From the NCBI RefSeq assembly GCF_964275155.1, contig NZ_OZ193413.1:992001-1056000 (forward strand): DNA of 64,000 bases, written 5' to 3'. Of this stretch, positions 49,144-58,272 are shown piece by piece. How positions within the stretch are numbered: the stretch's first letter is position 1; each line of letters starts with the position of its first letter. Made by a program: the position numbers and the translations under genes. This stretch comes from Curculioniphilus buchneri. Its GTDB lineage: Bacteria > Pseudomonadota > Gammaproteobacteria > Enterobacterales > Enterobacteriaceae. The notes beneath the pieces are model-generated. The model was not told the DNA's origin and did no database searches. It worked only from the letters and a program-made list of their open reading frames with translations.

Positions 49144-50562
49144 ATGCAGAAAACTAAAATGACTGGTATAGAATGGCGTGCTGTTTTTAGTTTAGGTACG
49201 GTACTTTCATTGCGTATGTTAGGAACATTGACAGTGTTACCAGTTTTAACCACTTATGGCATGGCATTGCAAGGCGCTAATGAATCACTTATCGGTTTGG
49301 CTATCGGTGTTTATGGATTAGTACAGGCATGTTTCCAAATTCCCTTTGGATTGTTTTCCGATCGTATCGGTTGTAAGCCGCTCATTATCATCGGCTTGCT
49401 TATTTTTGCATTAGGTAGTGCTATTGCAGCTTTGATTGATAGCATTTATGGAGTTATTATTGGACGTGCTTTACAAGGATCAGGCGCCATTTCCGCTTCA
49501 GTAATGGCACTATTATCAGAATTAACTCAAGAACACAATCGAACCAAAGCAATGGCTTGTATTGGCATTAGCTTTGGGGTAACATTTGCTGCTGCAATGG
49601 TCATTGGACCTATTGTCACTCACACTATTTCTCTCAAAGGATTATTTTGGATTATTACAGCACTGGCATTAATTGGAATTGGAATTATACTATTTGTAGT
49701 GCCTACTACCAGTAGGCATTCTTTAAATAAAAAATCAAATGTTGTACGTGGTAGATTTGGTAAAGTATTATTTAATATACCATTACTGAAATTAAATTTC
49801 GGTATTTTTTGCTTACATGCAATGTTAATGTCTAGTTTTGTTGCTCTACCACCCATGATGAATTATGCAGGATTGCCACCTGTAAATCAGTGGAAAGTAT
49901 ATTTAATCGTTACATTAATCTCTTTTGTCACCATGGTACCTTTTATTGCTTATGCTGAAATCAAACAAAAAACAAAACGTATGTTTTTAAGTTGTGTCAC
50001 GTTATTGCTAATAGCTGAATTAATATTAATGACTTCAGAAGATCGGTTATGGTTAATATTTTCTGGCATGCAATTATTTTTTATAGCATTTAATGTTTTA
50101 GAAGCTTTACTACCGTCTTTAATTAGCAAAGAGTCTTCATTGGGTTATAGAGGAACAGCGATGGGGATATATTTAACCAGTCAATTTCTTGGCGTAGCTT
50201 TTGGAGGCACGATTGGAGGTTGGCTATTTCAATATTACGGAGCTTGGTTAGTATTTTTAGTATTTTCAGGAATAGCTCTAATATGGTGGCTAGTAAGCAC
50301 AACATTACGTGAACCATTGCTCAGTAGTCTACATATCGCTTTACCTGACAGTTGTCTAATAGAATTAGATGAAAAATTAATAGTGTACTTAAAGTCACAA
50401 CTTGGTGTAATGGAAATTTTTATGCCTGAAAAACGTATTGTTTGTATTAAAGTTAATAAAAAACAAATTAATTTAGTAGAATTTAAAAAAATCATAGATA
50501 TTCTAAAATGCTCACTTCTTACGAATGATATAAATCAATCTTCTAGTAAGAATAAATTGTAG
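49144..50562 (+). CDS. yajR: major facilitator superfamily transporter YajR
   Basis: Inner-membrane proton-driven efflux-type carrier of unknown substrate. The 472 residues (E. coli 454) contain 12 membrane helices and motif A, GLFSDRIGCKPLII, between TM2 and TM3. A soluble C-terminal domain (about 395-460: LDEKLIVYLKSQLGVMEIFM, RIVCIKVNKKQIN) matches the YAM domain that distinguishes YajR from other MFS members. It lies next to cyoE as in E. coli. A second in-frame ATG at 49159 is possible. It is one of the few transporters seen here, which makes its retention notable. Confidence 0.9.
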   Translation: MQKTKMTGIEWRAVFSLGTVLSLRMLGTLTVLPVLTTYGMALQGANESLIGLAIGVYGLVQACFQIPFGLFSDRIGCKPLIIIGLLIFALGSAIAALIDSIYGVIIGRALQGSGAISASVMALLSELTQEHNRTKAMACIGISFGVTFAAAMVIGPIVTHTISLKGLFWIITALALIGIGIILFVVPTTSRHSLNKKSNVVRGRFGKVLFNIPLLKLNFGIFCLHAMLMSSFVALPPMMNYAGLPPVNQWKVYLIVTLISFVTMVPFIAYAEIKQKTKRMFLSCVTLLLIAELILMTSEDRLWLIFSGMQLFFIAFNVLEALLPSLISKESSLGYRGTAMGIYLTSQFLGVAFGGTIGGWLFQYYGAWLVFLVFSGIALIWWLVSTTLREPLLSSLHIALPDSCLIELDEKLIVYLKSQLGVMEIFMPEKRIVCIKVNKKQINLVEFKKIIDILKCSLLTNDINQSSSKNKL

Positions 50563-51355
50563 AGATTTAATAAATTACAGATTATAATAAAAATTATTTA
50601 TTCATATATATGATATGCATACATGTTATTTTTTTGGTTAATATCAATTAAATTTTCTAATTTAATTTATAAAATACTTTATTTTAATATCTTTGCTACG
50701 TTGTTCTAATAAAGTGACAAAAGAATGGTCTAATTTATTTTCTGCACGTAATATAGACGATAATAAAAGTACATTCATTATATGTTCAGTTGATATGTCG
50801 TCTCATGTGTTTATTTTTACGGTTAAGTTAGATAAATTTCTCTATTTCTATATGACTTAGATTTTCTAGAAAATGTTTTCAAAAAAATTATTCCGCACTA
50901 ATATAATGTCTATCTATATACGAGAAGTAAAAAAATTCATGATATATTTAGAAAATTAATGTTAGAATAAATATAAGATCAGTATAAAATTCATCTTATT
51001 TATTTTAGCAATAAAACATCTTTATTTTAGGTCTTATAGTCTGCTGTTAAAATAACAAAGTGATCAACTGTGCATTCGTATATACAAAACTAAGTTTTAT
51101 CTGTGCTATATATACGATAAGTTTAAAAAGAAAATAATAAAATTAATAATTAGATTCAAAAATCATGATTCTTAATAAATATTTTTAAATAATCATTATC
51201 GGTGATAATTGAATCTTATTGATCTTATTAATATAAGACCTTATCTCTATATAGTTAAAAACTATTTCATTTTTATCTCAAAAAAATAATTTTTTATTCA
51301 ATAAAAAATTTGCATTGTATTTATACAAAGAATACATCAAATATTAATGATTGAA
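50563..51355. other. 0.8-kb AT-rich gene-free stretch between convergent yajR and thiI
   Basis: No gene recognised. A minus-strand segment of about 45 open codons (around 50670-50820, containing LLLSSILRAENKLDHSF) is more protein-like than its surroundings but could not be assigned; it may be a gene relic. E. coli has yajQ, panE and yajL between yajR and thiI. Confidence 0.45.
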
Positions 51356-52807
51356 TCATATAAGAATAGGTTGATAAACTTTAATGTTTCGAAATCCTTT
51401 TTCTCGAAGATATAGTGCTTGTAACTTACTCATAATTCCACGATCACAATATAGTAAATAAGATTTACTTTGATCTAACAGGCTAAATTGGCTATATAAA
51501 TTATAAAAAGGTAAGTTTTTCACCACTATATTGTTTATCATTAGAGGATGATGTTTTTGTTCATCTGGAAAACGGATATCTAGTACTACATCTCCGATGT
51601 TTAGTTTACTAGTAATCTCTATTTCAGTTAAAGATTCATTATCTTGCGTAGTCAACTTACGAATATCTAAAACTTTTATTGATAAAGCATCTAATATAGT
51701 ACAATCAAATTGTTTTTCTTCTTGTTCTATACGAGTTTTGGTTGCTCGTACAGTTGGAGTTTTAGAAATCGCACCGCAATATTCTGGTATTTTTTTAGAA
51801 AATTCTTCGGTACCAATCTGTCGAGCTAGATGGATAATATCTTCTTTATCATAAGAAATAAGCGGACGACAAATTAGCATTTTTGACATGCTATCAATTA
51901 AATGTAAATTAGTTAATGTTTGGCTAGAAACTTGCCCTATGACTTCACCAGTTACTAACACTTGAATACCATACCTATTTGCAATAGTTGATGCTGTACG
52001 TACCATCATGCGTTTTAATATAATACTTTTTTGACTATCATCGATTTTATTCAAAATTTCATGCATTACCGGAGTAAAATTAATAGAAATAAAATGTACT
52101 TTATGTGAAAAACCAAAGCGACTCCATAGATGATATGCTACTTTCCGAACACTAATTTCATATTCGATACTACCAACAAGATTAAAAAAACAATAGTGTA
52201 CTCGACAGCCTCGGCGCATTAACATGTAACTAGCAACACCTGAATCAAAACCACCAGAAATTAATGACAGTACATCTCCTTGAGTACCGATAGGAAAACC
52301 GCCTATTCCTTCAAAACGGCCAATTACTAATAATAATTGATGATTATCTATTTCTAGTAATATTGTCTTATCAGGACTAATTAGTTTGACATAAGTATTC
52401 TCCACATTCTGTTTTAAACCGCTACCGACGTAACGTTCTACATCTTGAGATGTAAATTCATGCTTACCCCGCCGTTTGACACGCACACAAAAACTTTTTC
52501 CAAGTAATTGAGAATGATATACCTCTAGCGCATATTGATAGATATCATGCATAGTTTTCCAGATACGTTGTTCTACCTCTAGAATATGATGGATTCCAGG
52601 TATGCGCATTAAAATTTCAATTATCTGATCGCGCTGCTGTAAGGCACTATACACCTCTATATGATCCCAATGCTGTACTATTGTAACTGATTCACTATAA
52701 TACTTGAGAATATTACGAATATTTCGAGTTAGAACTTTTATAAAGTATAGTCGGACAGATCTACTTTTTATCGTGATTTCTGGAAATAATTTGATAATGA
52801 ATTTCAT
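51356..52807 (-). CDS. thiI: tRNA 4-thiouridine synthase / thiazole sulfurtransferase ThiI
   Basis: Thiolates U8 of tRNAs and, in E. coli, passes sulfur to ThiS for the thiamine thiazole. From ATG 52807 it has 483 residues (E. coli 482), beginning MKFIIKLFPEITIKSRSVRL as in E. coli; a 22-residue upstream extension (to 52873) has no counterpart. It shows the ferredoxin-like and THUMP domain (FCVRVKRRGKH), the adenylation PP-loop SGGFDSG, the conserved Cys in PEYCGAISKTP (E. coli Cys344), and a C-terminal rhodanese domain with the active Cys in LLYCDRGIMS (Cys456). Both cysteines are kept, so the thiolation route appears intact. Confidence 0.96.
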   Translation of the reverse strand: MKFIIKLFPEITIKSRSVRLYFIKVLTRNIRNILKYYSESVTIVQHWDHIEVYSALQQRDQIIEILMRIPGIHHILEVEQRIWKTMHDIYQYALEVYHSQLLGKSFCVRVKRRGKHEFTSQDVERYVGSGLKQNVENTYVKLISPDKTILLEIDNHQLLLVIGRFEGIGGFPIGTQGDVLSLISGGFDSGVASYMLMRRGCRVHYCFFNLVGSIEYEISVRKVAYHLWSRFGFSHKVHFISINFTPVMHEILNKIDDSQKSIILKRMMVRTASTIANRYGIQVLVTGEVIGQVSSQTLTNLHLIDSMSKMLICRPLISYDKEDIIHLARQIGTEEFSKKIPEYCGAISKTPTVRATKTRIEQEEKQFDCTILDALSIKVLDIRKLTTQDNESLTEIEITSKLNIGDVVLDIRFPDEQKHHPLMINNIVVKNLPFYNLYSQFSLLDQSKSYLLYCDRGIMSKLQALYLREKGFRNIKVYQPILI

Positions 52808-53261
52808 TTTATTAATCATTATTAAGACATAATAGTAAGTTATAAAAACGTATGTATGATGATTGTTGATCATTGTATTTACTCCATTTATATAATAGCA
52901 AGGAGTATAATTATACTATTTCTAATTTGATGATTAATGACCAATAGTTTATTCTAATATAGAATTTGATCTGATATAAATAACAATATCTTCTATTGAA
53001 GATAGAGCTCACGATAGCATACTAAAAAATATACATAAATTAATAGCTTTACAATTTTTTATAAAATTTCATATAAAACAATTATCCTTTTTTTAAATCT
53101 AGTCAATTCTATTCCTTGTAATAAACGATTATAAATCGTTCATAAATATGAATAGATCCTATAAAACATCATAAAGTCCTATAGAGAATAAAAATGGATG
53201 CAATTATTAAAAATAAGCTTAAGTACCACTACTAACATTCTATAAGTTAAACAACTTGACC
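52808..53261. other. divergent spacer between thiI and ispA
   Basis: xseB (exonuclease VII small subunit), which precedes ispA in E. coli, is not recognisable. The spacer must contain both divergent promoters. A perfect palindrome-like stem AACGATT/AATCGTT with a three-base loop lies at 53124-53140, about 120 bases before ispA. Confidence 0.5.
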
Positions 53262-54164
53262 ATGAAAGATTTTATTCGTGCATTGCAAGAAAGTCATTGG
53301 CAGGTAGATACAGTGTTGGAACGTTATCTCCGTACTCTGTCTAACCAAAAAACATCGCTTATTCAAGCTATGCGATATAGTGCACTGCAAGGCGGTAAAC
53401 GACTACGGCCGTTTTTAGTATATCACACCGGACGGTTATTCGGTTTATCGCCTGAAAGTCTAAATGCTCCAGCAGCGGCGATAGAGTGTATCCATGCCTA
53501 CTCACTGATTCATGATGATCTACCAGCAATGGATAACGATGTACTTCGTCGAGGTTTACCAAGCTGTCATGTCAAATTTGGAGAAATAACAGCTATCTTA
53601 GCCGGAGACGCTTTACAAACTTTAGCGTTCAGCATTTTAGCTGATGAAGATATGCCAAATGTATCTACAAAGGCTCGATTAAAAATGATCTCTGTCCTTG
53701 CTTCTGCAAGTGGAGCTAACGGTATGTGTCTTGGACAAGCACTCGATATCGAGTCAGAAGGACAACATGTATCTACTTCATATCTTGAAACAATACACAA
53801 AAATAAGACAGGTGCACTCATTCGTGCAGCAGTACGTATGGGCGTACTAGCAGCTAATAAATTTGAAGAACCAACATTGACTTATCTCGATCGTTATGCT
53901 GCTGCTATTGGGTTAGCTTTTCAAGTTCAGGATGACATCCTAGATATTATAGGTAATAGTCACATTACAGGAAAACAACAAGGTATGGACCAAGCATGGG
54001 ATAAAAATACTTATCCAATGCTGCTAGGATTGAATATAGCGCGAGAGAAAGCTCAGGCATTATATCAAGAATCACTTGCATCCTTAGAATATATTTCTAA
54101 ACTCGGGTATGATACCGATATACTGATTGCTTTAGCACGCTATGTTATTGAACGTGACAAGTAA
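53262..54164 (+). CDS. ispA: farnesyl diphosphate synthase
   Basis: Condenses IPP with DMAPP and GPP to farnesyl diphosphate, the precursor of undecaprenyl phosphate, ubiquinone and heme O. From ATG 53262 it has 300 residues (E. coli 299). It has GGKRLRPFLVYHTG, the first Asp-rich motif LIHDDLPAMDND followed by RRGLPSCH, KTGALIRAAVR and the second Asp-rich motif FQVQDDILD. A TTG two codons upstream (53256) is a less likely start. dxs follows after 35 bases, forming the usual ispA-dxs pair; xseB is missing. Confidence 0.96.
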   Translation: MKDFIRALQESHWQVDTVLERYLRTLSNQKTSLIQAMRYSALQGGKRLRPFLVYHTGRLFGLSPESLNAPAAAIECIHAYSLIHDDLPAMDNDVLRRGLPSCHVKFGEITAILAGDALQTLAFSILADEDMPNVSTKARLKMISVLASASGANGMCLGQALDIESEGQHVSTSYLETIHKNKTGALIRAAVRMGVLAANKFEEPTLTYLDRYAAAIGLAFQVQDDILDIIGNSHITGKQQGMDQAWDKNTYPMLLGLNIAREKAQALYQESLASLEYISKLGYDTDILIALARYVIERDK

Positions 54165-54199
54165 TTAATGTTTTTTAACATTTTAAATGCGAGTATTTA

Positions 54200-56062
54200 A
54201 TGAATCTTGATATTAATCAATATCCGACCTTATTCTTAGCTGAAACCCCAATAGAGTTGCGTAAATTACCTCAAGATAAATTGCTAATTTTATGTGAAGA
54301 ATTACGGAAATTTTTACTTAATAGTGTTAGCTTTTCAAGCGGGCATTTTGCATCTGGGTTAGGTACAATAGAATTAACAGTAGCATTACATTATGTGTAT
54401 AACACTCCGTTTGACTATCTTATTTGGGATGTTGGACATCAAGCCTATCCGCATAAAATTTTGACTGGACGACGTAATAACATCCTCACTATTCGCCAGC
54501 GCAATGGATTGCATCCATTTCCATTTCGTGATGAAAGCGAGTACGATATACTGTCAGTAGGTCATTCTTCTACTTCGATCAGCGCTGGTTTAGGGATGGC
54601 AGTAGCGGCAAAACATGAAGGATTAAATCGGCGTATTGTATGTGTCATAGGTGATGGCGCTATTACTGCTGGTATGGCTTTTGAAGCAATGAATCATGCC
54701 GGAGATATTAAATATGATATTTTAGTGGTACTGAATGATAATGAGATGTCTATTTCTGAAAATGTTGGAGCATTAAACAACCATCTAGCATATCTTTTGT
54801 CTTGTAAACTTTATTCTACCTTACGTGAAGGTAGTAAAAAAGTATTATCTAGCATTCCAGCAATTAAAGAATTAATAAAACGTACTCAAGCACATATTAA
54901 AAGTATAATAATACCTAGTACGTTATTTGAAAAATTAGGTTTTAATTATATTGGGCCAATAGATGGTCATGATATTTATGGTTTGGTAAATACGTTAAAG
55001 AACATGCGTATTTCTAAAGGAGCTCAGCTATTGCATATTATCACTCAAAAAGGACGAGGTTATAAACCAGCTGAAAAAGATCCTATAACTTGGCATGCAG
55101 TACCAAAATTTGATCCTCACATTGGCACTTTACCAAAAAATTGTACTAGTTATCCTACTTATTCTTCTATTTTCGGTGATTGGTTATGTGCTACTGCTGC
55201 TCATGATGATAAATTAATGGCAATTACACCGGCAATGCGTGAAGGATCTGGCATGGTAAAATTTTCTCGCCAATATCCTCGTCAATATTTTGATGTAGCA
55301 ATTGCTGAACAACACGCAGTGACATTTGCTGCTGGATTAGCAATTGGAGGCTATAAGCCTGTTGTTGCTATTTATTCTACTTTTTTGCAACGTGCTTATG
55401 ACCAAGTGATCCATGACATAGCTATCCAAAATCTTCCAGTATTGTTCGCTGTTGATCGCGGTGGTATAGTAGGTGCAGATGGTCAAACTCATCAAGGTGC
55501 ATTTGATCTCTCTTATCTACGATGTATTCCTAATATGGTTATTATGGCACCCAGTGATGAAAATGAATGTCGACTGATGTTATATACGGGATATCATTAT
55601 CAGGGAGGACCAGTCGTGGTACGTTATCCAAGAGGAACAGGGATAGGTGCAAACTTTAGTGAATTAAAGCCCTTGCCGTTAGGGAAAGGAATAGTACGAC
55701 AATGGGGAAAAAATCTGGCCATTCTTAATTTCGGTACACTGTTACCACAAGCAGCACTTGCAGCACAAGAACTGCGTGCTACTCTTGTAGATATGCGTTT
55801 TGTCAAACCTTTAGATGAAGTATTAATAAGTGAACTTACTAACACTCACCAATCATTGGTAACAATTGAAGAAAATGTCATTATGGGTGGTGCAGGAAGT
55901 GGCGTAAATGAATTTTTAATGCGCCAACGATTAAAAATTCCAGTGCTAAATATTGGATTACCAGATCGGTTTATTCCTCAAGGAGGACAAGAAGAGATTC
56001 GTTCTGATCTAGGTCTAGATAGTGTAGGTATTCTCAAGAACATTGTACGTTGGCTTACTTAA
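54200..56062 (+). CDS. dxs: 1-deoxy-D-xylulose-5-phosphate synthase
   Basis: Thiamine-diphosphate enzyme that condenses pyruvate and glyceraldehyde 3-phosphate to DXP, the entry to the MEP isoprenoid pathway. It has 620 residues, as in E. coli. Motifs include SSGHFASGLGTIELTVALHY with the catalytic His, WDVGHQAYPHKILTGRR, the TPP-binding GDGAITAGMAFEAMNHAG, and the transketolase part AEQHAVTFAAGLA and DRGGIVGADGQTHQGAFDL. Its need for TPP fits retention of the thiamine transporter at the other end of the window. Confidence 0.97.
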   Translation: MNLDINQYPTLFLAETPIELRKLPQDKLLILCEELRKFLLNSVSFSSGHFASGLGTIELTVALHYVYNTPFDYLIWDVGHQAYPHKILTGRRNNILTIRQRNGLHPFPFRDESEYDILSVGHSSTSISAGLGMAVAAKHEGLNRRIVCVIGDGAITAGMAFEAMNHAGDIKYDILVVLNDNEMSISENVGALNNHLAYLLSCKLYSTLREGSKKVLSSIPAIKELIKRTQAHIKSIIIPSTLFEKLGFNYIGPIDGHDIYGLVNTLKNMRISKGAQLLHIITQKGRGYKPAEKDPITWHAVPKFDPHIGTLPKNCTSYPTYSSIFGDWLCATAAHDDKLMAITPAMREGSGMVKFSRQYPRQYFDVAIAEQHAVTFAAGLAIGGYKPVVAIYSTFLQRAYDQVIHDIAIQNLPVLFAVDRGGIVGADGQTHQGAFDLSYLRCIPNMVIMAPSDENECRLMLYTGYHYQGGPVVVRYPRGTGIGANFSELKPLPLGKGIVRQWGKNLAILNFGTLLPQAALAAQELRATLVDMRFVKPLDEVLISELTNTHQSLVTIEENVIMGGAGSGVNEFLMRQRLKIPVLNIGLPDRFIPQGGQEEIRSDLGLDSVGILKNIVRWLT

Positions 56063-56439
56063 AGTGTTTTATTTTTAGGTTAGATAAAGACAATTGTTAT
56101 AGATGAATAAATAAAATATCGAATATTCCTGATATCTTTCTTAATTTTTATTATAACTATAATACAGTTTTTAAGTTATCAGATTAGAAACAAATTACAT
56201 ATATAATGTACTATCTTATTCATTGGTGAATAAGTGATTAATGCATCATCGCTAATTTTTTACTATTATATGAATAAATGATGCATTAATCTATTTTGTA
56301 ATATATTACTTACTATACTAGTAAAGTATATAAATATGAATTTTTTTCAGCTGAAAAGTGAATAAAAATTATATTTTTTGTGATTTTATCGTTTTGATAA
56401 ATACCATACTTATTTTTTATTTATGCCATTTTCGATGTA
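56063..56439. other. spacer between convergent dxs and typA
   Basis: No gene seen. It contains a perfect long inverted repeat (56236-56291, separate entry) placed so that it could end both converging transcripts. Confidence 0.5.
56236..56291. terminator. 14-bp perfect inverted repeat between convergent dxs and typA
   Basis: GATTAATGCATCAT (56236-56249) is perfectly complementary to ATGATGCATTAATC (56278-56291) across a 28-base spacer. It lies about 170 bases past dxs and 150 past typA, both of which run towards it. A role as bidirectional terminator or RNA-end stabiliser is inferred; there are short T-rich tracts but no classic GC stem. Confidence 0.4.
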
Positions 56440-58272
56440 TTATCTATTTTTCATATAACAAAAATCATCATGGTGAGCGCGTTTACGTTCATTTTCAGTC
56501 AAATAACGTTTACGTAATCGAATTGATTTGGGTGTTACTTCTATTAACTCATCGTCATTAATAAATTCCAAAGCTTGTTCTAAAGATAACCTTATAGGTG
56601 GTATTAAGACAGTTGCTGAATCAGATCCAGATGCACGCATATTCGTTAATTTCTTTGTTGTTAAGCAATTTACTGTCAAATCATTTTTACGAGTATGGAT
56701 GCCGATAATTTGACCTTCATAAACTTCAGAACCATGATCTAAAAATAAACGTCCACGATCCTGCAAATTATATAAGGCATAAGAAACAGCTTTTCCTGTA
56801 CCATTAGAGATCAATACGCCATTTTGGCGTTGACCGAGATTACATGGATATACTTTCTCATAATGGCTAAAAGTGGAATACAACAAACCAGTCCCTGATG
56901 TTATAGTCATAAAATTAGTACGAAAGCCAATTAATCCGCGGCTAGGAATCATATAATTTAGTCGGATACGTCCTTTTCCATCTGGAAGTATATCATATAT
57001 TTTTCCTTTACAAATACCCATAGATTCCATCACTAAACCTTGATGCACTTCTTCAATATCTAGAGTAACCAACTCAAACGGTTCTTGATTAACACCGTCT
57101 ACAGTACGAAAAATTACTTTTGGTCTAGATACAGTAATCTCAAATCCTTCACGACGCATAGTTTCTATTAATATTGATAAATGAAGCGCACCACGGCCTG
57201 AAACGTGGAATGTATTTGAATCTTCAGTTTCAGTTACACATAATGACACATTATGTACTATTTCTTTTTTTAAACGTTCAAAAATTTGAAATGAAGTCAC
57301 AAACATTCCTTCTTGCCCACAAAACGGTGATGTGTTCACTCCAAATGACATAGAAATGGTTGGTTCATCAACAATTAATGGTGGTAATGCTTCAATTTGT
57401 GTAGGATCACATAAAGTATCAGAAATCTGTAATTTTTCTAAACCAGTAATAGCGACAATATCGCCAGCTGTAGATAAGTTAGATGAAATACGTTTTAAGC
57501 CCATATAACAAAAAACTTGGCTAACTTTACCATTTCGGCATTGACCTTTTTTATTAATTATCACAACATGTTGATTGGGTGTGACAGAGCCTCGTTGAAT
57601 ACGACCGATACCAATCACACCAACATAGCTATTATGATCAAGTTGAGAAATTTTCATCTGAAATGAGCCATGGATATCGATATGTGGCGCTTTAGCATGT
57701 TGTATTATAAATTCAAATAATGGATCCATGTTTGACGTCATGTTTTCATATTCTAGACCTGCTACGCCGTTCAGTGCAGATGTGTAAATAATTGGAAAAT
57801 CGAGCTGTTCGTCAGTAGCGCCTAGATTGACAAACAAATCGAATATCTGATCAATTACCCAATTAGGACGTGCGCCTAAACGATCAATTTTATTTATAAC
57901 CACAATCGGGTTTAAAGCATATTCAAATGCCTTTTGGGTTACAAAACGAGTTTGGGGCATCGGCCCATCTAAAGCATCGACTAATAACAATACTGAATCA
58001 ACCATAGACAGTACGCGCTCAACTTCTCCTCCAAAATCGGCATGTCCTGGAGTATCGACAATATTAATACGGTAATTATGCCAATTGATTGCAGTATGCT
58101 TAGAAAAAATAGTAATACCTCGCTCTTTTTCCAAAAAATTTGAATCCATCACACGTTCAATTTCATCATTGTAATTAGATAGTGCACCGGATTGCTGTAA
58201 TAATTTATCAATTAAGGTTGTTTTACCATGATCAATATGCGCGATGATAGCGATGTTACGTATATTTTTCAT
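56440..58272 (-). CDS. typA: ribosome-binding GTPase TypA/BipA
   Basis: Translational GTPase of the EF-G family that assists ribosome assembly and stress adaptation. From ATG 58272 it has 610 residues (E. coli 607) and starts MKNIRNIAIIAHIDHGKTT; an upstream ATG (58287) would add five residues. It has the P-loop AHIDHGKTTLIDKLL, switch I/II with KERGITIFSKHTAI and DTPGHADFGGEVERV, NKIDR, then domains III, V and the BipA-specific C-terminal domain with GQRQNGVLISNGTGKAVSYA and LTVNCLTTKKLTNMRASG. It stands apart from the polA region genes by 2 kb of empty DNA. Confidence 0.96.
   Translation of the reverse strand: MKNIRNIAIIAHIDHGKTTLIDKLLQQSGALSNYNDEIERVMDSNFLEKERGITIFSKHTAINWHNYRINIVDTPGHADFGGEVERVLSMVDSVLLLVDALDGPMPQTRFVTQKAFEYALNPIVVINKIDRLGARPNWVIDQIFDLFVNLGATDEQLDFPIIYTSALNGVAGLEYENMTSNMDPLFEFIIQHAKAPHIDIHGSFQMKISQLDHNSYVGVIGIGRIQRGSVTPNQHVVIINKKGQCRNGKVSQVFCYMGLKRISSNLSTAGDIVAITGLEKLQISDTLCDPTQIEALPPLIVDEPTISMSFGVNTSPFCGQEGMFVTSFQIFERLKKEIVHNVSLCVTETEDSNTFHVSGRGALHLSILIETMRREGFEITVSRPKVIFRTVDGVNQEPFELVTLDIEEVHQGLVMESMGICKGKIYDILPDGKGRIRLNYMIPSRGLIGFRTNFMTITSGTGLLYSTFSHYEKVYPCNLGQRQNGVLISNGTGKAVSYALYNLQDRGRLFLDHGSEVYEGQIIGIHTRKNDLTVNCLTTKKLTNMRASGSDSATVLIPPIRLSLEQALEFINDDELIEVTPKSIRLRKRYLTENERKRAHHDDFCYMKNR

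Noticed and set aside
52808..52873. 22-residue N-terminal extension of ThiI
   Set aside because: The conserved N-terminus MKFIIKLFPEI starts at 52807; the extension reads as spacer DNA.
52808..53261. xseB upstream of ispA
   Set aside because: A short frame MDAIIKNKLKYHY has no XseB features; the gene appears absent.
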